Shown: positions 16,616-26,035, numbered from the stretch's first letter. The stretch is DNA of 64,000 nt from Eubacteriales bacterium (GCA_030536515.1 JAUNPV010000001.1:186001-250000), one strand, 5' to 3'. Notes: a model not told the origin generated them from the letters alone. Program-made: numbers and translations.

Positions 16616-19600
16616 ATGGCAAAATTCAGTGTAAAAAAGCCCTTTACCGTGCTGGTGGGGGTAATTCTGGCTCTGGTGCTGGGCGTGGTGAGCCTGGTCA
16701 GAATGCCGACGGACCTGCTGCCCACCATTTCCCTGCCCTATCTGATGGTGATTACCAGCTACCCCGGGGCCAGCCCCGAGCAGGTGGAGACCGACCTGAC
16801 CGCCCCGCTGGAGGCGGCTCTTGGCACCATCAACGGCGTGAAAAACGTCACCAGCACCAGCAGCGAGAACGTCAGCATGGTCATGCTGGAATTCTCCCAG
16901 GATACCAACATGGACAGCGCCATGGTCAAGGCCACCACCAAGCTCAACCAGCTGGCGGACACCCTGCCCGACCGGGCCAGCACCCCCACCCTCATGGAAA
17001 TCAGCGCCGACATGATGGCCACGGAGTATCTGGCGGTGGACTATGCGGGCATGGACATCTACCAGCTGTCCGACTATGTCAGCCAAACCGTAATTCCCGC
17101 CATGGAGCGGGTGGACGGCGTGGCCCGGGTGGATGCTGTGGGCCTGGTGGAAAAGCGGGTGGAGGTCACCCTGAACCAGGAAAAAATCGACAAGGTCAAC
17201 GATAAGCTCCTGGCCCAGGTCAGCGACCGGCTGGCCGAGGCCCAGGAAAAGCTGGACAAGGCCCAGGCGGAGCTGGATAAGGGTCAGAAGCAGCTGAACG
17301 CCGGCAAGGCCCAGCTGAACCAGGGCCAGCAGGAGCTGAAGGACCAGCAGGCCTCCATTGCCGACCAGCTGAACGACATGATTGACGCCGTCACCGCCCA
17401 GATTCCCCAGCTGGAGGGGCAGCTTGACGCGCTGGAGGGCCGCCTGGACGAGGCAAGCCTCTTCCTGGAAAACCTGGGCAGCCGCCTGGGGGACCTGGCG
17501 GGGGATTTGAACACCGGCGAGGAGGGGGCTTTTGCCGCCCTTCACGCCGCCATTGGGGAGAACGCCCCGGACTGGTACGCCGCCAATGCCGGCCGCCTGC
17601 CCTGGTCCGTGGAGGAAATTCTGGCGGACGAGAGCAAGCTGGAGGCCCTGATTGAGGGCCTGGAGGCGGCCCGGGATGGGGCCGCCCAGGAAGACGAGGC
17701 CCTTTCCCAGTATGAGCAGGCCCTCCGCCAGGCCCAGAGCGACCTGGCAGCGGTGGATGCCCGCCTGGAGGACCTGGCCGCCCAGCTGGACGTGGCCAAA
17801 CATCCCGCCCCGGAGCTTCAGACGGACGAGGCCACCGGGGAGACTGTGGAGGTCTATCCCCCGGTGGACGAGGCGCTGGTTTCCCAGCTGGAAGCTGCCC
17901 TTTCCCAGGCTAAGTCGGACCGGGAGACCCTGGCCGCCGCTCTGGCAGAGCTGGAAGGGTCCCGGCCTCAGAGCCGGGATGTCAGCCCCGAGGCCTTTGA
18001 CCGGATTATCGCCCTGCTGCAGGAGGCCCAGCAGTTCAAGGCCTTGCTGGAAACCGCCGACGAGACCCTGTCCCACCTGAGCGGCCAGCTTCAGGAGCTG
18101 AACCGGTACCGGGAGGAGCTGGTGGATGCTCTCCGGGACATCCAGGAAAATCCCCTGGATGCTTCCCTGGGGGACGCCGCTGCCCAGCTGATTCTCAGCG
18201 GGGTCCAGGCCCAGCTGTCCCTGGGCCAGATGCAGATTTCCAGCGGCGAGGCCCAGATGCAGTCCGGCCAGACCCAGCTGGACACCGCCCGGGAGGAATA
18301 CGAGGCCGCCCGGGAGGAGGCGCTGAAAAACGCCAACCTGGACCAGCTGCTGAATATGCAGTCCCTGGCCCAGCTCATCGGGGCCCAGAACTTCTCAATG
18401 CCCGCCGGGTACATCCGGGACGGGGCGGACAAGCTCCTTTTGAAGGTGGGCGACAGCTTTGAAAGCGTGGAGGAGCTGGCCGGGTCCCTGCTGTGCACCA
18501 TGGAGGGCGTGGGGGACGTGCGGCTCATCGACGTGGCGGACATCGCCGTCACCGACGATTCCCAGGATTCCTACGCCAAGGTGGGCGGCAACCAGGCGGT
18601 GCTGCTGACCGTTTACAAATCCTCCACCGCCTCCACCAGCGACGTGTCCGACGGCTGCAACGAAAGCGCCGCACAGCTCATGGAGAAGGACGGAAACCTT
18701 CACCTGACCCCCATTATGGACCAGGGCGAGTACATCCGGCTGATTATCAGCACCGTCATGTCCAACCTGATTCAGGGCGCGTGCCTGGCCATCATTGTGT
18801 TGATTTTCTTCCTGAAGGATATGCGGCCCACTTTGGTGGTGGCCATTTCCATCCCGCTGAGCGTGCTGGTGGCCCTGGTTGCCATGTACTTCACCGGCAT
18901 CACCCTGAACATGATCAGCCTGTCGGGCCTGGCTCTGGGCATCGGTATGCTGGTGGACAACTCCATTGTGGTCATTGAGAACATCTACCGGCTCCGCAGC
19001 CGGGATATTCCCGCCGCCCGGGCCGCCGTCCAGGGCACCCGGCAGGTGGCGGGCTCCATCATTTCCAGCACCGTCACTACCATCTGCGTGTTCCTGCCCA
19101 TGCTGTTCACCAGCGGTCTGGTGCGGCAGCTGATGACGGATTTGGCCATGACTATCACCTTCTCCCTGCTGGCCTCCCTGGCGGTGGCCATGACGGTGGT
19201 CCCCTGCGCCGGGTCCACGGTGCTGAAAAAAAGCGCCCAGAAAAGCCACCCCTGGTTTGATAAAATCCTTTTCCAGTACGAGCGGCTTCTGCGGCTGTGC
19301 CTGGACAAAAAGGCGCTGTCGCTGCTGCTGGCGGTGGTGCTGATGGTGGGCTGCATCTGGCAGGTGACCCGGATGGGCCTGGTGATGATTCCCGAAATCA
19401 GCTCCAACCAGGTGAGCGTCCAGGTGACCGTGCCCGAGGGCACCGCCCGGGAGGATGCCTATGCCGCTGCCGATGCCGTCATGGAGGCGGCCATGGCGGT
19501 GCCGGGCATTGAGACCGTGGGCGCTATGTCCGGCGGCGCCGGGAGCCTTATGGGCGGCTCTGGCGGCACCGGGGATAACCTGGAATTTTCCTACTTCATT

Positions 19601-20899
19601 GTGCTGGATGACCAGGGCGGCCGGGACCAGAAGGCTGTGGAAGCGGCGCTGCTGGAAAAAACAAAGGACCTGCCCTGCACCGTCACCGTGGCGGGCGGCT
19701 CCATGGGCGACGCTTCTGCCCTCATGGGCAGCGGCGTGGAGGTGGACATCTACGGCACCGACCTGGACACCCTGCTGCTGCTCAGCGACCGGGTGGCGGA
19801 CCTGCTTGCAGAAATTCCCGGCATTGCGGACATTTCCAACGGCCAGGAGGAGGGGGACCGGGTGGTCAAAATCGTGGTGGACAAGGACGAGGCCATGCGC
19901 CTGGGGCTGACCGTGGCCCAGGTGTACATGGAGCTGTCCCAGGCCCTGGCCACGGACACCACCTCCACCACCCTTACCGCCGGCGGCGAAAGCTACACGG
20001 TAAGCATCATCGACACCACCAAGCTGCCGGAGCTTTCCCACATTCTGGACCATGAATTCACCACCCAGACCATGGACACAGAGGGCAAGACCGTGAAATC
20101 CACCCACACCCTGGGAGAGTTTGCCCACATGGAGGATGCCCGGGGCGTGGCCAGCATCAGCCGGGAGAACCTGTCCCGGCTCATCAAGGTCACCTCGTCC
20201 ACCCAGGAGGGCTACAACACCGCCCTGCTGTCCCGGCAGGTCCGGGAGAAGCTGGATACGCTGGAAGTCCCCGAGGGCTACAGCGTGGCCCTGGCCGGTG
20301 AGACCAGCCAGGTCAATGAAATGGTCAGCCAGATGGCCCTGATGATGGGGCTGTCCCTGCTGCTCATTTATCTGGTGATGGTTGCCCAGTTCCAGAGCCT
20401 GCTGTCGCCGTTTATCGTGCTGTTTACGGTGCCCCTGGCCTTCACCGGCGGCCTGCTGGCGCTGATCATCGCCGGGGAGACCATTTCCATGATGTCCCTG
20501 ATGGGCTTCCTTATCCTAATGGGCGTGGTGGTGAACAACGGCATCGTCTTTGTGGACTACACCAACCAGCTCCGCCTGGGCGGGCTGCCCCGCCGGGAGG
20601 CTCTGGTGGCCGCCGGCAAGACCCGGATGCGCCCCATCCTGATGACCACCCTGACCACGGTGCTGTCCATGGTGACCATGCTGTTCAGCCGGGACCCGGG
20701 CAGCGAAATGGGCAAGGGCATGGCCATCGTCATCGTAGGCGGCCTGCTGTACGCCACGGTGATGACCCTGGTAATCGTGCCGGTGATGTACGAGATTTTC
20801 TTCAAAAAGACCCCCGTCCAAATCGACGTAGGCACCGACCTGGACGACCTCCCCGACGACGCCGCCGAGCTGCTGGCTCAAATGCAAAACGAAGGGTGA
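16616..20899 (+). CDS. RND-family permease with a large coiled-coil insertion
   Basis: This 1427-residue protein has the usual two-half RND layout (TM1 near 12-30; TM2-6 near 715-870; second half from ~890) but carries ~380 extra residues (about 195-575) of heptad-rich, Gln/Leu/Ala coiled coil in the first extracytoplasmic loop, right after LNQEKIDKVND. In AcrB that point lies in the PN1 porter subdomain. TM4 has VDNSIVVIEN and TM10 VVNNGIVFVDY at the proton-relay positions, so an Asp-Asn pair replaces Asp-Asp. No adaptor or outer-membrane channel is encoded. In a one-membrane cell the insertion may span the wall or dock partners. Substrate unknown. Confidence 0.85.
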   Translation: MAKFSVKKPFTVLVGVILALVLGVVSLVRMPTDLLPTISLPYLMVITSYPGASPEQVETDLTAPLEAALGTINGVKNVTSTSSENVSMVMLEFSQDTNMDSAMVKATTKLNQLADTLPDRASTPTLMEISADMMATEYLAVDYAGMDIYQLSDYVSQTVIPAMERVDGVARVDAVGLVEKRVEVTLNQEKIDKVNDKLLAQVSDRLAEAQEKLDKAQAELDKGQKQLNAGKAQLNQGQQELKDQQASIADQLNDMIDAVTAQIPQLEGQLDALEGRLDEASLFLENLGSRLGDLAGDLNTGEEGAFAALHAAIGENAPDWYAANAGRLPWSVEEILADESKLEALIEGLEAARDGAAQEDEALSQYEQALRQAQSDLAAVDARLEDLAAQLDVAKHPAPELQTDEATGETVEVYPPVDEALVSQLEAALSQAKSDRETLAAALAELEGSRPQSRDVSPEAFDRIIALLQEAQQFKALLETADETLSHLSGQLQELNRYREELVDALRDIQENPLDASLGDAAAQLILSGVQAQLSLGQMQISSGEAQMQSGQTQLDTAREEYEAAREEALKNANLDQLLNMQSLAQLIGAQNFSMPAGYIRDGADKLLLKVGDSFESVEELAGSLLCTMEGVGDVRLIDVADIAVTDDSQDSYAKVGGNQAVLLTVYKSSTASTSDVSDGCNESAAQLMEKDGNLHLTPIMDQGEYIRLIISTVMSNLIQGACLAIIVLIFFLKDMRPTLVVAISIPLSVLVALVAMYFTGITLNMISLSGLALGIGMLVDNSIVVIENIYRLRSRDIPAARAAVQGTRQVAGSIISSTVTTICVFLPMLFTSGLVRQLMTDLAMTITFSLLASLAVAMTVVPCAGSTVLKKSAQKSHPWFDKILFQYERLLRLCLDKKALSLLLAVVLMVGCIWQVTRMGLVMIPEISSNQVSVQVTVPEGTAREDAYAAADAVMEAAMAVPGIETVGAMSGGAGSLMGGSGGTGDNLEFSYFIVLDDQGGRDQKAVEAALLEKTKDLPCTVTVAGGSMGDASALMGSGVEVDIYGTDLDTLLLLSDRVADLLAEIPGIADISNGQEEGDRVVKIVVDKDEAMRLGLTVAQVYMELSQALATDTTSTTLTAGGESYTVSIIDTTKLPELSHILDHEFTTQTMDTEGKTVKSTHTLGEFAHMEDARGVASISRENLSRLIKVTSSTQEGYNTALLSRQVREKLDTLEVPEGYSVALAGETSQVNEMVSQMALMMGLSLLLIYLVMVAQFQSLLSPFIVLFTVPLAFTGGLLALIIAGETISMMSLMGFLILMGVVVNNGIVFVDYTNQLRLGGLPRREALVAAGKTRMRPILMTTLTTVLSMVTMLFSRDPGSEMGKGMAIVIVGGLLYATVMTLVIVPVMYEIFFKKTPVQIDVGTDLDDLPDDAAELLAQMQNEG

Positions 20900-21653
20900 G
20901 AAATTCACCCAAAACCTTCCCCCGGTGGGGAAGGCTTCGCCGCACCCCCTGTAGGGGCGGGTTATCAACCCGCCCGTCGGCCCCCGGCGAGGGGGCCGCA
21001 AAACCGGCTTTCCTTATCGGAAAGCCGGTTCATTGCATACGGTCCAAAAGCACACGCAAGGGACATTTCCTTTGCCCCCTCCCGGCGGCGCACCAAAAAA
21101 CCTTCCCCCGGGGGGAAGGTGGCACGGCGTAAGCCGTGACGGATGAGGAATGCGGGCGGGAACGTGATGTGCGGTACAGGTTCGTGCTTCCACCAGGGCA
21201 TAAACTGTAGGGCGGCGTGCCCTCACGCCGCCGCCAGGTTCGACGATTGGGCCTTCCCGTCGGCGCATCCCCCCCGGGGGGAAGGTTTTGCATCATCCCG
21301 CCGCTCTGCCTCATTTTGACCGCTCAAAATGCCCAGCCCCCGCGGACAGCCGCAAGGGCTGTCCCTACGCACATGGAAGCCGTAGGGCCCGGCATCCTTG
21401 ACGGGCCGCTGCCAGGTTGGCACGTCCGGGAGACCGTGCCCTACGGGTGCAGAATGTCATTGCGAACCAGTCCTCAGACTGGTGTGGCAATCCGTTCTTC
21501 TTTCTTTTTCCCTCCGGGAAAAGGAACTGGCTGGCCCCCGGCCAGCCAGAGGGGAAAACGGATTGCCACGCCAGTGTGCGCACTGGCTCGCAATGACATT
21601 CTATCGTTTTCGGCATACTACACAGCATGGCTGCCTTTTAGCAGAAAAATCAG
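20900..21653. repeat. Gene-free repeat cluster
   Basis: No credible gene lies in these ~750 bases. They hold C-rich hairpins (20914-20933, 21101-21148, ~21251-21287), the family A fragment 21206-21237, the family D hairpin 21344-21364, the family B copy 21455-21598, and further palindromes such as GCGGGTT/AACCCGC near 20957. Apparent ORFs across it have low-complexity Arg/Pro/Gly-rich sequence. Confidence 0.75.
21455..21598. repeat. Repeat family B, copy 2 (longest)
   Basis: This copy has the same TGTCATTGCGAACCAGT and GCAATGACA ends as 12342-12442, with a longer centre. Confidence 0.8.
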
Positions 21654-21682
21654 TTGATAAACCTCTGATTTTGTGGTATAAT
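21654..21682 (+). promoter_or_regulatory. Promoter of the methyltransferase gene
   Basis: TTGATA and TATAAT are spaced by 17 bases, 35 bases before the start codon. Confidence 0.8.
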
Positions 21683-21716
21683 CAATATTTCCACACAAAA
21701 AAGAGGAGGGAAGCGT

Positions 21717-22565
21717 ATGAATCAGATTTGGTCGGAGAATGTCCAGGGGGTGCTGACGCTGTATTTGAGTCGGGAGCTGCGGTTTCACGATGCGTTCCAA
21801 GGGCAGTATCGGGAGCTGTTTGACCTGGATGGGGAGCGGCAGCTGCGGATTTTGGAGATTGGGTGCGGGCCGGGAGCGCTGGCCGGGGCATTGCATCGGT
21901 GGTATCCCCAGGCGGAAATTGTGGGGCTGGACCGGGACAGCAAATTCATTGCCTTTGCGAAGGACCATGTCCCCGGCGTTACCTTCCTGGAAGGGGATGC
22001 CACGGCGCTGCCCTTTTCCGACGGCTCCTTTGACGTGACCATTTCCAACACGGTCAGCGAGCACATCGACCCGGACCTGTTCTATTCGGAGCAGCGGAGG
22101 GTCCTCCGGGAAAACGGAGTCTGCCTGGTGCTGTCCGCCAGAAAAGGGGTCAAGCACCTGGCCCCCTGCATGGCGGAGACCGAGGCGGAGCGGCGGTTCT
22201 GGGAAACGGTGGAGGTCGAGGATGTTGTCCAGAAATTCGGCGTGGGCCGGTATGCCATGACGGAGCAGCAGCTGCCCCAGGCCATGGAGTGCCGAGGCTT
22301 CCACCAGGTGTCGGCGGGCTACGCAGTCATCCCCCTGACACCGGACAGTGCATCCCTTCCCCGGCAGCTGGCGGAGCAGATTATCGAAGCGGACCGCCAG
22401 TCCGCCCTGGAGATACTCCGCTCCACCCACCATCCCCGGGCGGCGGAAATCGAAAAAATCGTCCAGTCCAAATTCGACACCCGCCTGGAGCTGCTGCGGA
22501 CCGGAACCCACCAGTGGGACACGGAAACCGCCATCACCATGGTGGTCCGGGGCGTGAAAAAATAG
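21717..22565 (+). CDS. Class I SAM-dependent methyltransferase
   Basis: In this 282-residue protein motif I is ILEIGCGPGALAGAL (about 45-59), an acidic strand-2 end (VGLDRDS) follows, and FEGDAT-like (FLEGDATALPF) and DVTISNT motifs complete a UbiE/Methyltransf_11-type fold in the first ~150 residues. The C-terminal ~120 residues are helical and not recognised. It stands alone with its own promoter and terminator, so context gives no substrate. Confidence 0.82.
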   Translation: MNQIWSENVQGVLTLYLSRELRFHDAFQGQYRELFDLDGERQLRILEIGCGPGALAGALHRWYPQAEIVGLDRDSKFIAFAKDHVPGVTFLEGDATALPFSDGSFDVTISNTVSEHIDPDLFYSEQRRVLRENGVCLVLSARKGVKHLAPCMAETEAERRFWETVEVEDVVQKFGVGRYAMTEQQLPQAMECRGFHQVSAGYAVIPLTPDSASLPRQLAEQIIEADRQSALEILRSTHHPRAAEIEKIVQSKFDTRLELLRTGTHQWDTETAITMVVRGVKK

Positions 22566-22575
22566 GACCGTGGAG

Positions 22576-22611
22576 AAAAGCCTCCCTGCCATTCGGGCAG
22601 TGAGGCTTTTT
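22576..22611. terminator. Bidirectional terminator
   Basis: The AAAAGCCTC / GAGGCTTTT stem with inner CTGCC/GGCAG serves the convergent methyltransferase and AbgT genes. Confidence 0.8.
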
Positions 22612-24155
22612 CATGCCGGGTAAAAAAGCGGCGTGCCTACGCCGATGGGCAGGCCCAGGGACAGCCAGGCAATCAGCATCACCGTCCAGCACACCAGGAA
22701 GGCAATCGAGTAGGGCAGCATGGTGGCTGTGAGGGTGCCGATGCCGGCGGTTTTGTCGTAGCGCTGGGCATAGACGAGGATGACGGCGTAGTAGGCCATC
22801 ATGGGGGTGATGATGTTGGTGCAGGAGTCGCCCAGCCGGTAGGCCAGCTGGCACAGCTCCGGGCTGTAGCCCAGCAGCATGAACATGGGCACGAACACCG
22901 GCGCCAGAATGTTCCACTTTGCCGAGGCGGAGCCCATAAACAGGTTCATAAAGGCGGAAAATAATACAAAAATCACCATCAGAGGAATGAGCCCCACGTT
23001 GGCGGACCGGAAAAATGCCGCCCCCTTTAAGGCCAGAATGGTGCCCAGGTTGGTGTAGCCGAAGCAGCTGATGAACTGAGCGGACACGAAGGCCAGGGCC
23101 AGAAAGGACCCCATGGAGGCCATGGAGCGGGACATGGCCTCCGCCACGTCCCGGCTGCCCCGGTAGGTCCCCACCGTCAGGCCGTAGGCAGCGCCGGGGA
23201 GGAAGAACAGCAGGGCAATGAGGACGATGAGGCTGTCGAGAAACGGGGTCCTGCCCAGCAGGGCCCCGGTGTCGCTGCGGAAAAAGGAGTCTGCGGGGAG
23301 ACAGGCGGCGGCCACAAGGGCGGCAAAGCAGGCGGCGGCCAGGCCGGCGTTGCGCAGGCCCCTTTTCTGGAGCGGCGTGACGGCGGCCAGGTCGGCGTGC
23401 CCCTCGTCTTCGATGGTGTCGAAGGCCTCCAGCCGGGGCTCCACCACCCGGTCGGTGATGAGCGTTCCCACAGCGGTGATGAGGAAGGTGGAGGCCACCA
23501 GGAAAAGATAGTTGCCCATGACCTGGACGGTGTAGCCCGGGTCCAGAAGGGACACGGCGGCCTGGGTGATGCCCGCCAGCATGGGGTCCAGGGTGCCGAT
23601 GAGCAGGTTGGCGGAGAAGCCGCCGGAGACACCGGCAAAGGCGGCAGCCAGCCCGGCAATGGGGTGGCGGCCGCAGGCCCTGAACATCATGGCCCCCAGG
23701 GGAATGAGAATGACGTAGCCTGCGTCGGAGGCAATGTTGGACATAACCCCCAGGAACACGGTCATGGGGGTCAGAAGCCGGGCCGGGGCAGCCTTGACCA
23801 GGGCTTTCAAGAGGGTGTCAATGAGCCCCGACTGCTCCGCCACGCCCACGCCCAGCATGGCCACCAGCACCATGCCCAGGGGGGCGTAGCCGGTGAAATT
23901 CCCAACGGCCCCGGTGAACAGATACCGCAGACCCTCCTTCGTCAGCAGGCTCACGGCGGCGACGGTGGTCTGCTTCAGCTCCCCGCCGGAAACAAGGCTG
24001 CCGGTGGCGGACACCCCCAGGGCCGCACACAGGGCGGACAGCCCGATGACGGCCAGAGTGAACAGGGCAAACAGGACGGTTGGGTGGGGCAGGCTGTTGC
24101 CCACCTGCTCGATGCCGTTGAGGCAGCGGTTGTAAAGACTGATTTTTTTGGACAT
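22611..24155 (-). CDS. AbgT-family transporter (p-aminobenzoyl-glutamate type)
   Basis: This 514-residue, very hydrophobic protein has more than ten membrane segments and AbgT hallmarks: GYAPLGMVLVAMLGVGVAE, NIASDAGYVILIPLGA and GGFSANLLIGTLDPMLAGIT. Family members import p-aminobenzoyl-glutamate, a folate breakdown product, or export sulfonamides. The start at 24155 follows GGAAGGAGC; the longer frame to 24257 is translated repeat A. With folT/folC 19 kb away it adds to a folate-scavenging theme, though no AbgA/AbgB hydrolase is present. Confidence 0.85.
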   Translation of the reverse strand: MSKKISLYNRCLNGIEQVGNSLPHPTVLFALFTLAVIGLSALCAALGVSATGSLVSGGELKQTTVAAVSLLTKEGLRYLFTGAVGNFTGYAPLGMVLVAMLGVGVAEQSGLIDTLLKALVKAAPARLLTPMTVFLGVMSNIASDAGYVILIPLGAMMFRACGRHPIAGLAAAFAGVSGGFSANLLIGTLDPMLAGITQAAVSLLDPGYTVQVMGNYLFLVASTFLITAVGTLITDRVVEPRLEAFDTIEDEGHADLAAVTPLQKRGLRNAGLAAACFAALVAAACLPADSFFRSDTGALLGRTPFLDSLIVLIALLFFLPGAAYGLTVGTYRGSRDVAEAMSRSMASMGSFLALAFVSAQFISCFGYTNLGTILALKGAAFFRSANVGLIPLMVIFVLFSAFMNLFMGSASAKWNILAPVFVPMFMLLGYSPELCQLAYRLGDSCTNIITPMMAYYAVILVYAQRYDKTAGIGTLTATMLPYSIAFLVCWTVMLIAWLSLGLPIGVGTPLFYPA

Positions 24156-24205
24156 AGGAAGCTCCTTCCATAGAATAAATTCGACTGTGTTCGTGCAGCA
24201 AAAAC

Positions 24206-24260
24206 TGTAGGGCGGCCTGCCCTCAGGCCGCCGCCCATGTTTTCCTATGGAAAACATGGG
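24206..24260. repeat. Repeat family A, copy 3
   Basis: A GGGCGGCCTG / CAGGCCGCC palindrome is followed by a CATGTTTTCC / GGAAAACATG hairpin. It lies upstream of the AbgT gene. Confidence 0.8.
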
Positions 24261-24337
24261 AAATCAGGCTGATACAAATTTTTCAAGCCATTGCAGCAGC
24301 CCCCCCCGGCCCGTCAGGGAAAATTTGGAAAAAACCG

Positions 24338-24366
24338 TTGCATCCCCAGAGAATCCAGGGTATAAT
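24338..24366 (+). promoter_or_regulatory. Promoter of the PTS EIIC-like gene
   Basis: TTGCAT and TATAAT are spaced by 17 bases, 32 bases before the start at 24398. Confidence 0.8.
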
Positions 24367-24397
24367 GGGTCCAAAGAACAAAACAGGAGGACCCCTT

Positions 24398-25504
24398 ATG
24401 GAGAAAATCAAGCAATTCCTGCGCCGGAAGAACGTGGTGCTGTCCATGCAGCGCTACGGCATCGACGCTCTGGGCGCCATGGCTCAGGGCTTATTTTGCA
24501 CACTGCTGGTGGGAACCATTCTCAATACCCTGGGCCAGCAGCTGCATATCGGCTTTTTGAACCAGATTGTGGCCACCGTGGGCAAGGGGGAGGGGGCCGT
24601 GTCCTATACCGTGGGCGGCCTGGCCTCGGCCATGGTGGGCCCCGGCATTGCCATTGCCATCGGCTTTGCCCTCAGCGCCCCGCCGATGGTGCTGTTTTCC
24701 CTGATTCCCGTGGGCTTTGCAGCCAACGCCATGGGCGGGGCCGGCGGGCCCCTGGCGGTGTACTTTGTGGCCATTGTGGCCGCCGAGTGCGGCAAGCTGG
24801 TGTCCAAGGAAACCAAAATCGACATCCTGGTGACCCCGGTGGTGACGGTTTTGGTGGGCGTGGCCATGGCCGCCTGGGTGGCCGCCCCCATCGGCGCCGC
24901 CGCTGCCGCCGTGGGCAGCTTCGTCCGGTGGGCCACGGTGCTGCAGCCCTTCTTCATGGGCATTTTGGTGTCCGTGGTCATCGGCATGGCCCTGACGCTG
25001 CCCATTTCCTCCGCCGCCATCTGCGCCGCCCTGAGCCTGACGGGTCTCGCCGGCGGCGCCGCCGTGGCCGGGTGCTGCGCCCAGATGGTGGGCTTCGCCG
25101 TGATGAGCTTCCGGGAAAACCGCTGGGGCGGCCTGGTGGCCCAGGGCATCGGCACCAGTATGCTGCAAATGCCCAACATCGTGAAAAACCCCAAAATCTG
25201 GATTCCCCCCACGCTGGCCTCTGCCATCACCGGCCCGCTGGCCACCTGCCTGTTTAAGCTGGAAATGAACGGGGCGGCGGTGTCCTCCGGCATGGGCACC
25301 TGCGGCTTTGTGGGCCAGATTGGCGTGTACACCGGCTGGCTGGCGGACATCGCCGCCGGAACCAAAGCCGCCGTCACCGCCCTGGACTGGACGGCCATGG
25401 CGCTCATCTGCTTCCTCCTCCCCGCCGCCCTCAGCTGGCTGTTCTGCCAGCTCCTGCGCAAATGGGGCTGGATAAAGGAAAACGATTTGAAGCTGGAACT
25501 GTAA
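24398..25504 (+). CDS. PTS EIIC_2-type membrane permease
   Basis: This 368-residue protein has ~10 hydrophobic segments rich in Gly/Ala and resembles the PTS_EIIC_2 family (GIDALGAMAQGLFCTLLVGTI; GMGTCGFVGQIG). These are EIIC-like permeases usually found without EIIA or EIIB genes, as here, so phosphotransfer coupling is uncertain. The start at 24398 follows AGGAGGACC. It is monocistronic, directly upstream of the toxin-antitoxin modules. Substrate unknown. Confidence 0.75.
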   Translation: MEKIKQFLRRKNVVLSMQRYGIDALGAMAQGLFCTLLVGTILNTLGQQLHIGFLNQIVATVGKGEGAVSYTVGGLASAMVGPGIAIAIGFALSAPPMVLFSLIPVGFAANAMGGAGGPLAVYFVAIVAAECGKLVSKETKIDILVTPVVTVLVGVAMAAWVAAPIGAAAAAVGSFVRWATVLQPFFMGILVSVVIGMALTLPISSAAICAALSLTGLAGGAAVAGCCAQMVGFAVMSFRENRWGGLVAQGIGTSMLQMPNIVKNPKIWIPPTLASAITGPLATCLFKLEMNGAAVSSGMGTCGFVGQIGVYTGWLADIAAGTKAAVTALDWTAMALICFLLPAALSWLFCQLLRKWGWIKENDLKLEL

Positions 25505-25522
25505 AAAAACACAAAATCCGGC

Positions 25523-25655
25523 TTGCATTTGCAGGCCGGATGTGGTAGTATAAAAACAGAAGGGACGCCGACGAACGGTGTCACCCCCTCGAGTTAGGAA
25601 ATTACTCCGTCACAGGCTGGGGAGCGTGTAGGACGGAGTAATTTCCTTTTATTTT
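25523..25655 (+). ncRNA. Candidate antitoxin RNA 1 (promoter, RNA and terminator)
   Basis: The promoter is TTGCAT (25523) and TAGTAT (25546) with a 17-base spacer. The RNA is predicted from ~25558 to a very strong terminator (15-bp stem GGAAATTACTCCGTC, 25597-25611 with 25632-25646, then TTTTATTTTT), about 98 nt. It runs toward toxin gene 1 on the other strand, so its 3' part would pair with the toxin mRNA if that reads through, since the terminator has no T tract on the minus strand. A second copy lies 379 bases downstream. Confidence 0.65.
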
Positions 25656-25672
25656 TATGTAAAAGAAAATCG

Positions 25673-25759
25673 TTATTTGCGCCGATTCAAGCAATCGAGG
25701 CAAAGTCTGATAATTTCAATGATGAGTGCGCAAAAGGCTAACAGCTCCATGAAATTCAT
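25673..25759 (-). CDS. Candidate type I toxin 1 (small hydrophobic peptide)
   Basis: This 28-residue peptide (MNFMELLAFCALIIEIIR...) consists of one hydrophobic helix and a basic end (NRRK). It resembles the putative holin-like toxin (Hol_Tox) family. The ATG at 25759 is preceded by GAGGGGGTGG with a 4-base gap, the same geometry as its paralogue at 26046-26135. A second ATG at 25750 is in frame. The promoter is TTGCGA/TATCAT with a 17-base spacer (25841-25869, minus). Such peptides act on the membrane. Confidence 0.6.
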   Translation of the reverse strand: MNFMELLAFCALIIEIIRLCLDCLNRRK

Positions 25760-25840
25760 CGACCCACCCCCTCTCTGTACAGGGGGTGACATCCGTCCGC
25801 CGTTTTTTGGCGTCCCTTCCGGGCCTTTTCGGCCACTTCT

Positions 25841-25869
25841 ATGATAGCATGGTCTGTGGCTTTTCGCAA
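25841..25869 (-). promoter_or_regulatory. Promoter of toxin gene 1
   Basis: On the minus strand TTGCGA and TATCAT are spaced by 17 bases. The mRNA would start near 25834 with a ~75-nt leader containing GGAAGGGACGCC, identical in sense to the antitoxin RNA 5' region. Confidence 0.55.
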
Positions 25870-25901
25870 GTTTTTTATTCCAGAAAACAGCAAAATCCGG
25901 C

Positions 25902-26035
25902 TTGCAATCGCAGGCCGGATGTGGTAATATAAGTACAGAAGGGACGCCGACGAACGGTGCCTGCCCCTCAGTTCAAGAAATTACTCCGTTAACCTTGGGG
26001 AAGGATGGGACGGGGTAATTTCTTGTTTTATCAAG
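25902..26035 (+). ncRNA. Candidate antitoxin RNA 2 (promoter, RNA and terminator)
   Basis: The promoter TTGCAA (25902) / TAATAT (25925) has a 17-base spacer. The RNA is predicted from ~25937 to a terminator with the arms AAGAAATTACTCCGT (25976-25990) and ACGGGGTAATTTCTT (26010-26024), then TTTTAT. Upstream sequence and first ~30 nt are nearly identical to copy 1; the loop regions differ. Confidence 0.65.

Noticed and set aside
21217..21823. ORFs across the repeat nest before the methyltransferase
   Set aside because: They consist of translated palindromes and overlap a consensus promoter for the real gene at 21717.
24156..24257. N-terminal extension of the AbgT transporter
   Set aside because: It would translate repeat family A (GRRPEGRPPYS, which recurs in other copies); the ATG at 24155 has a good ribosome-binding site.
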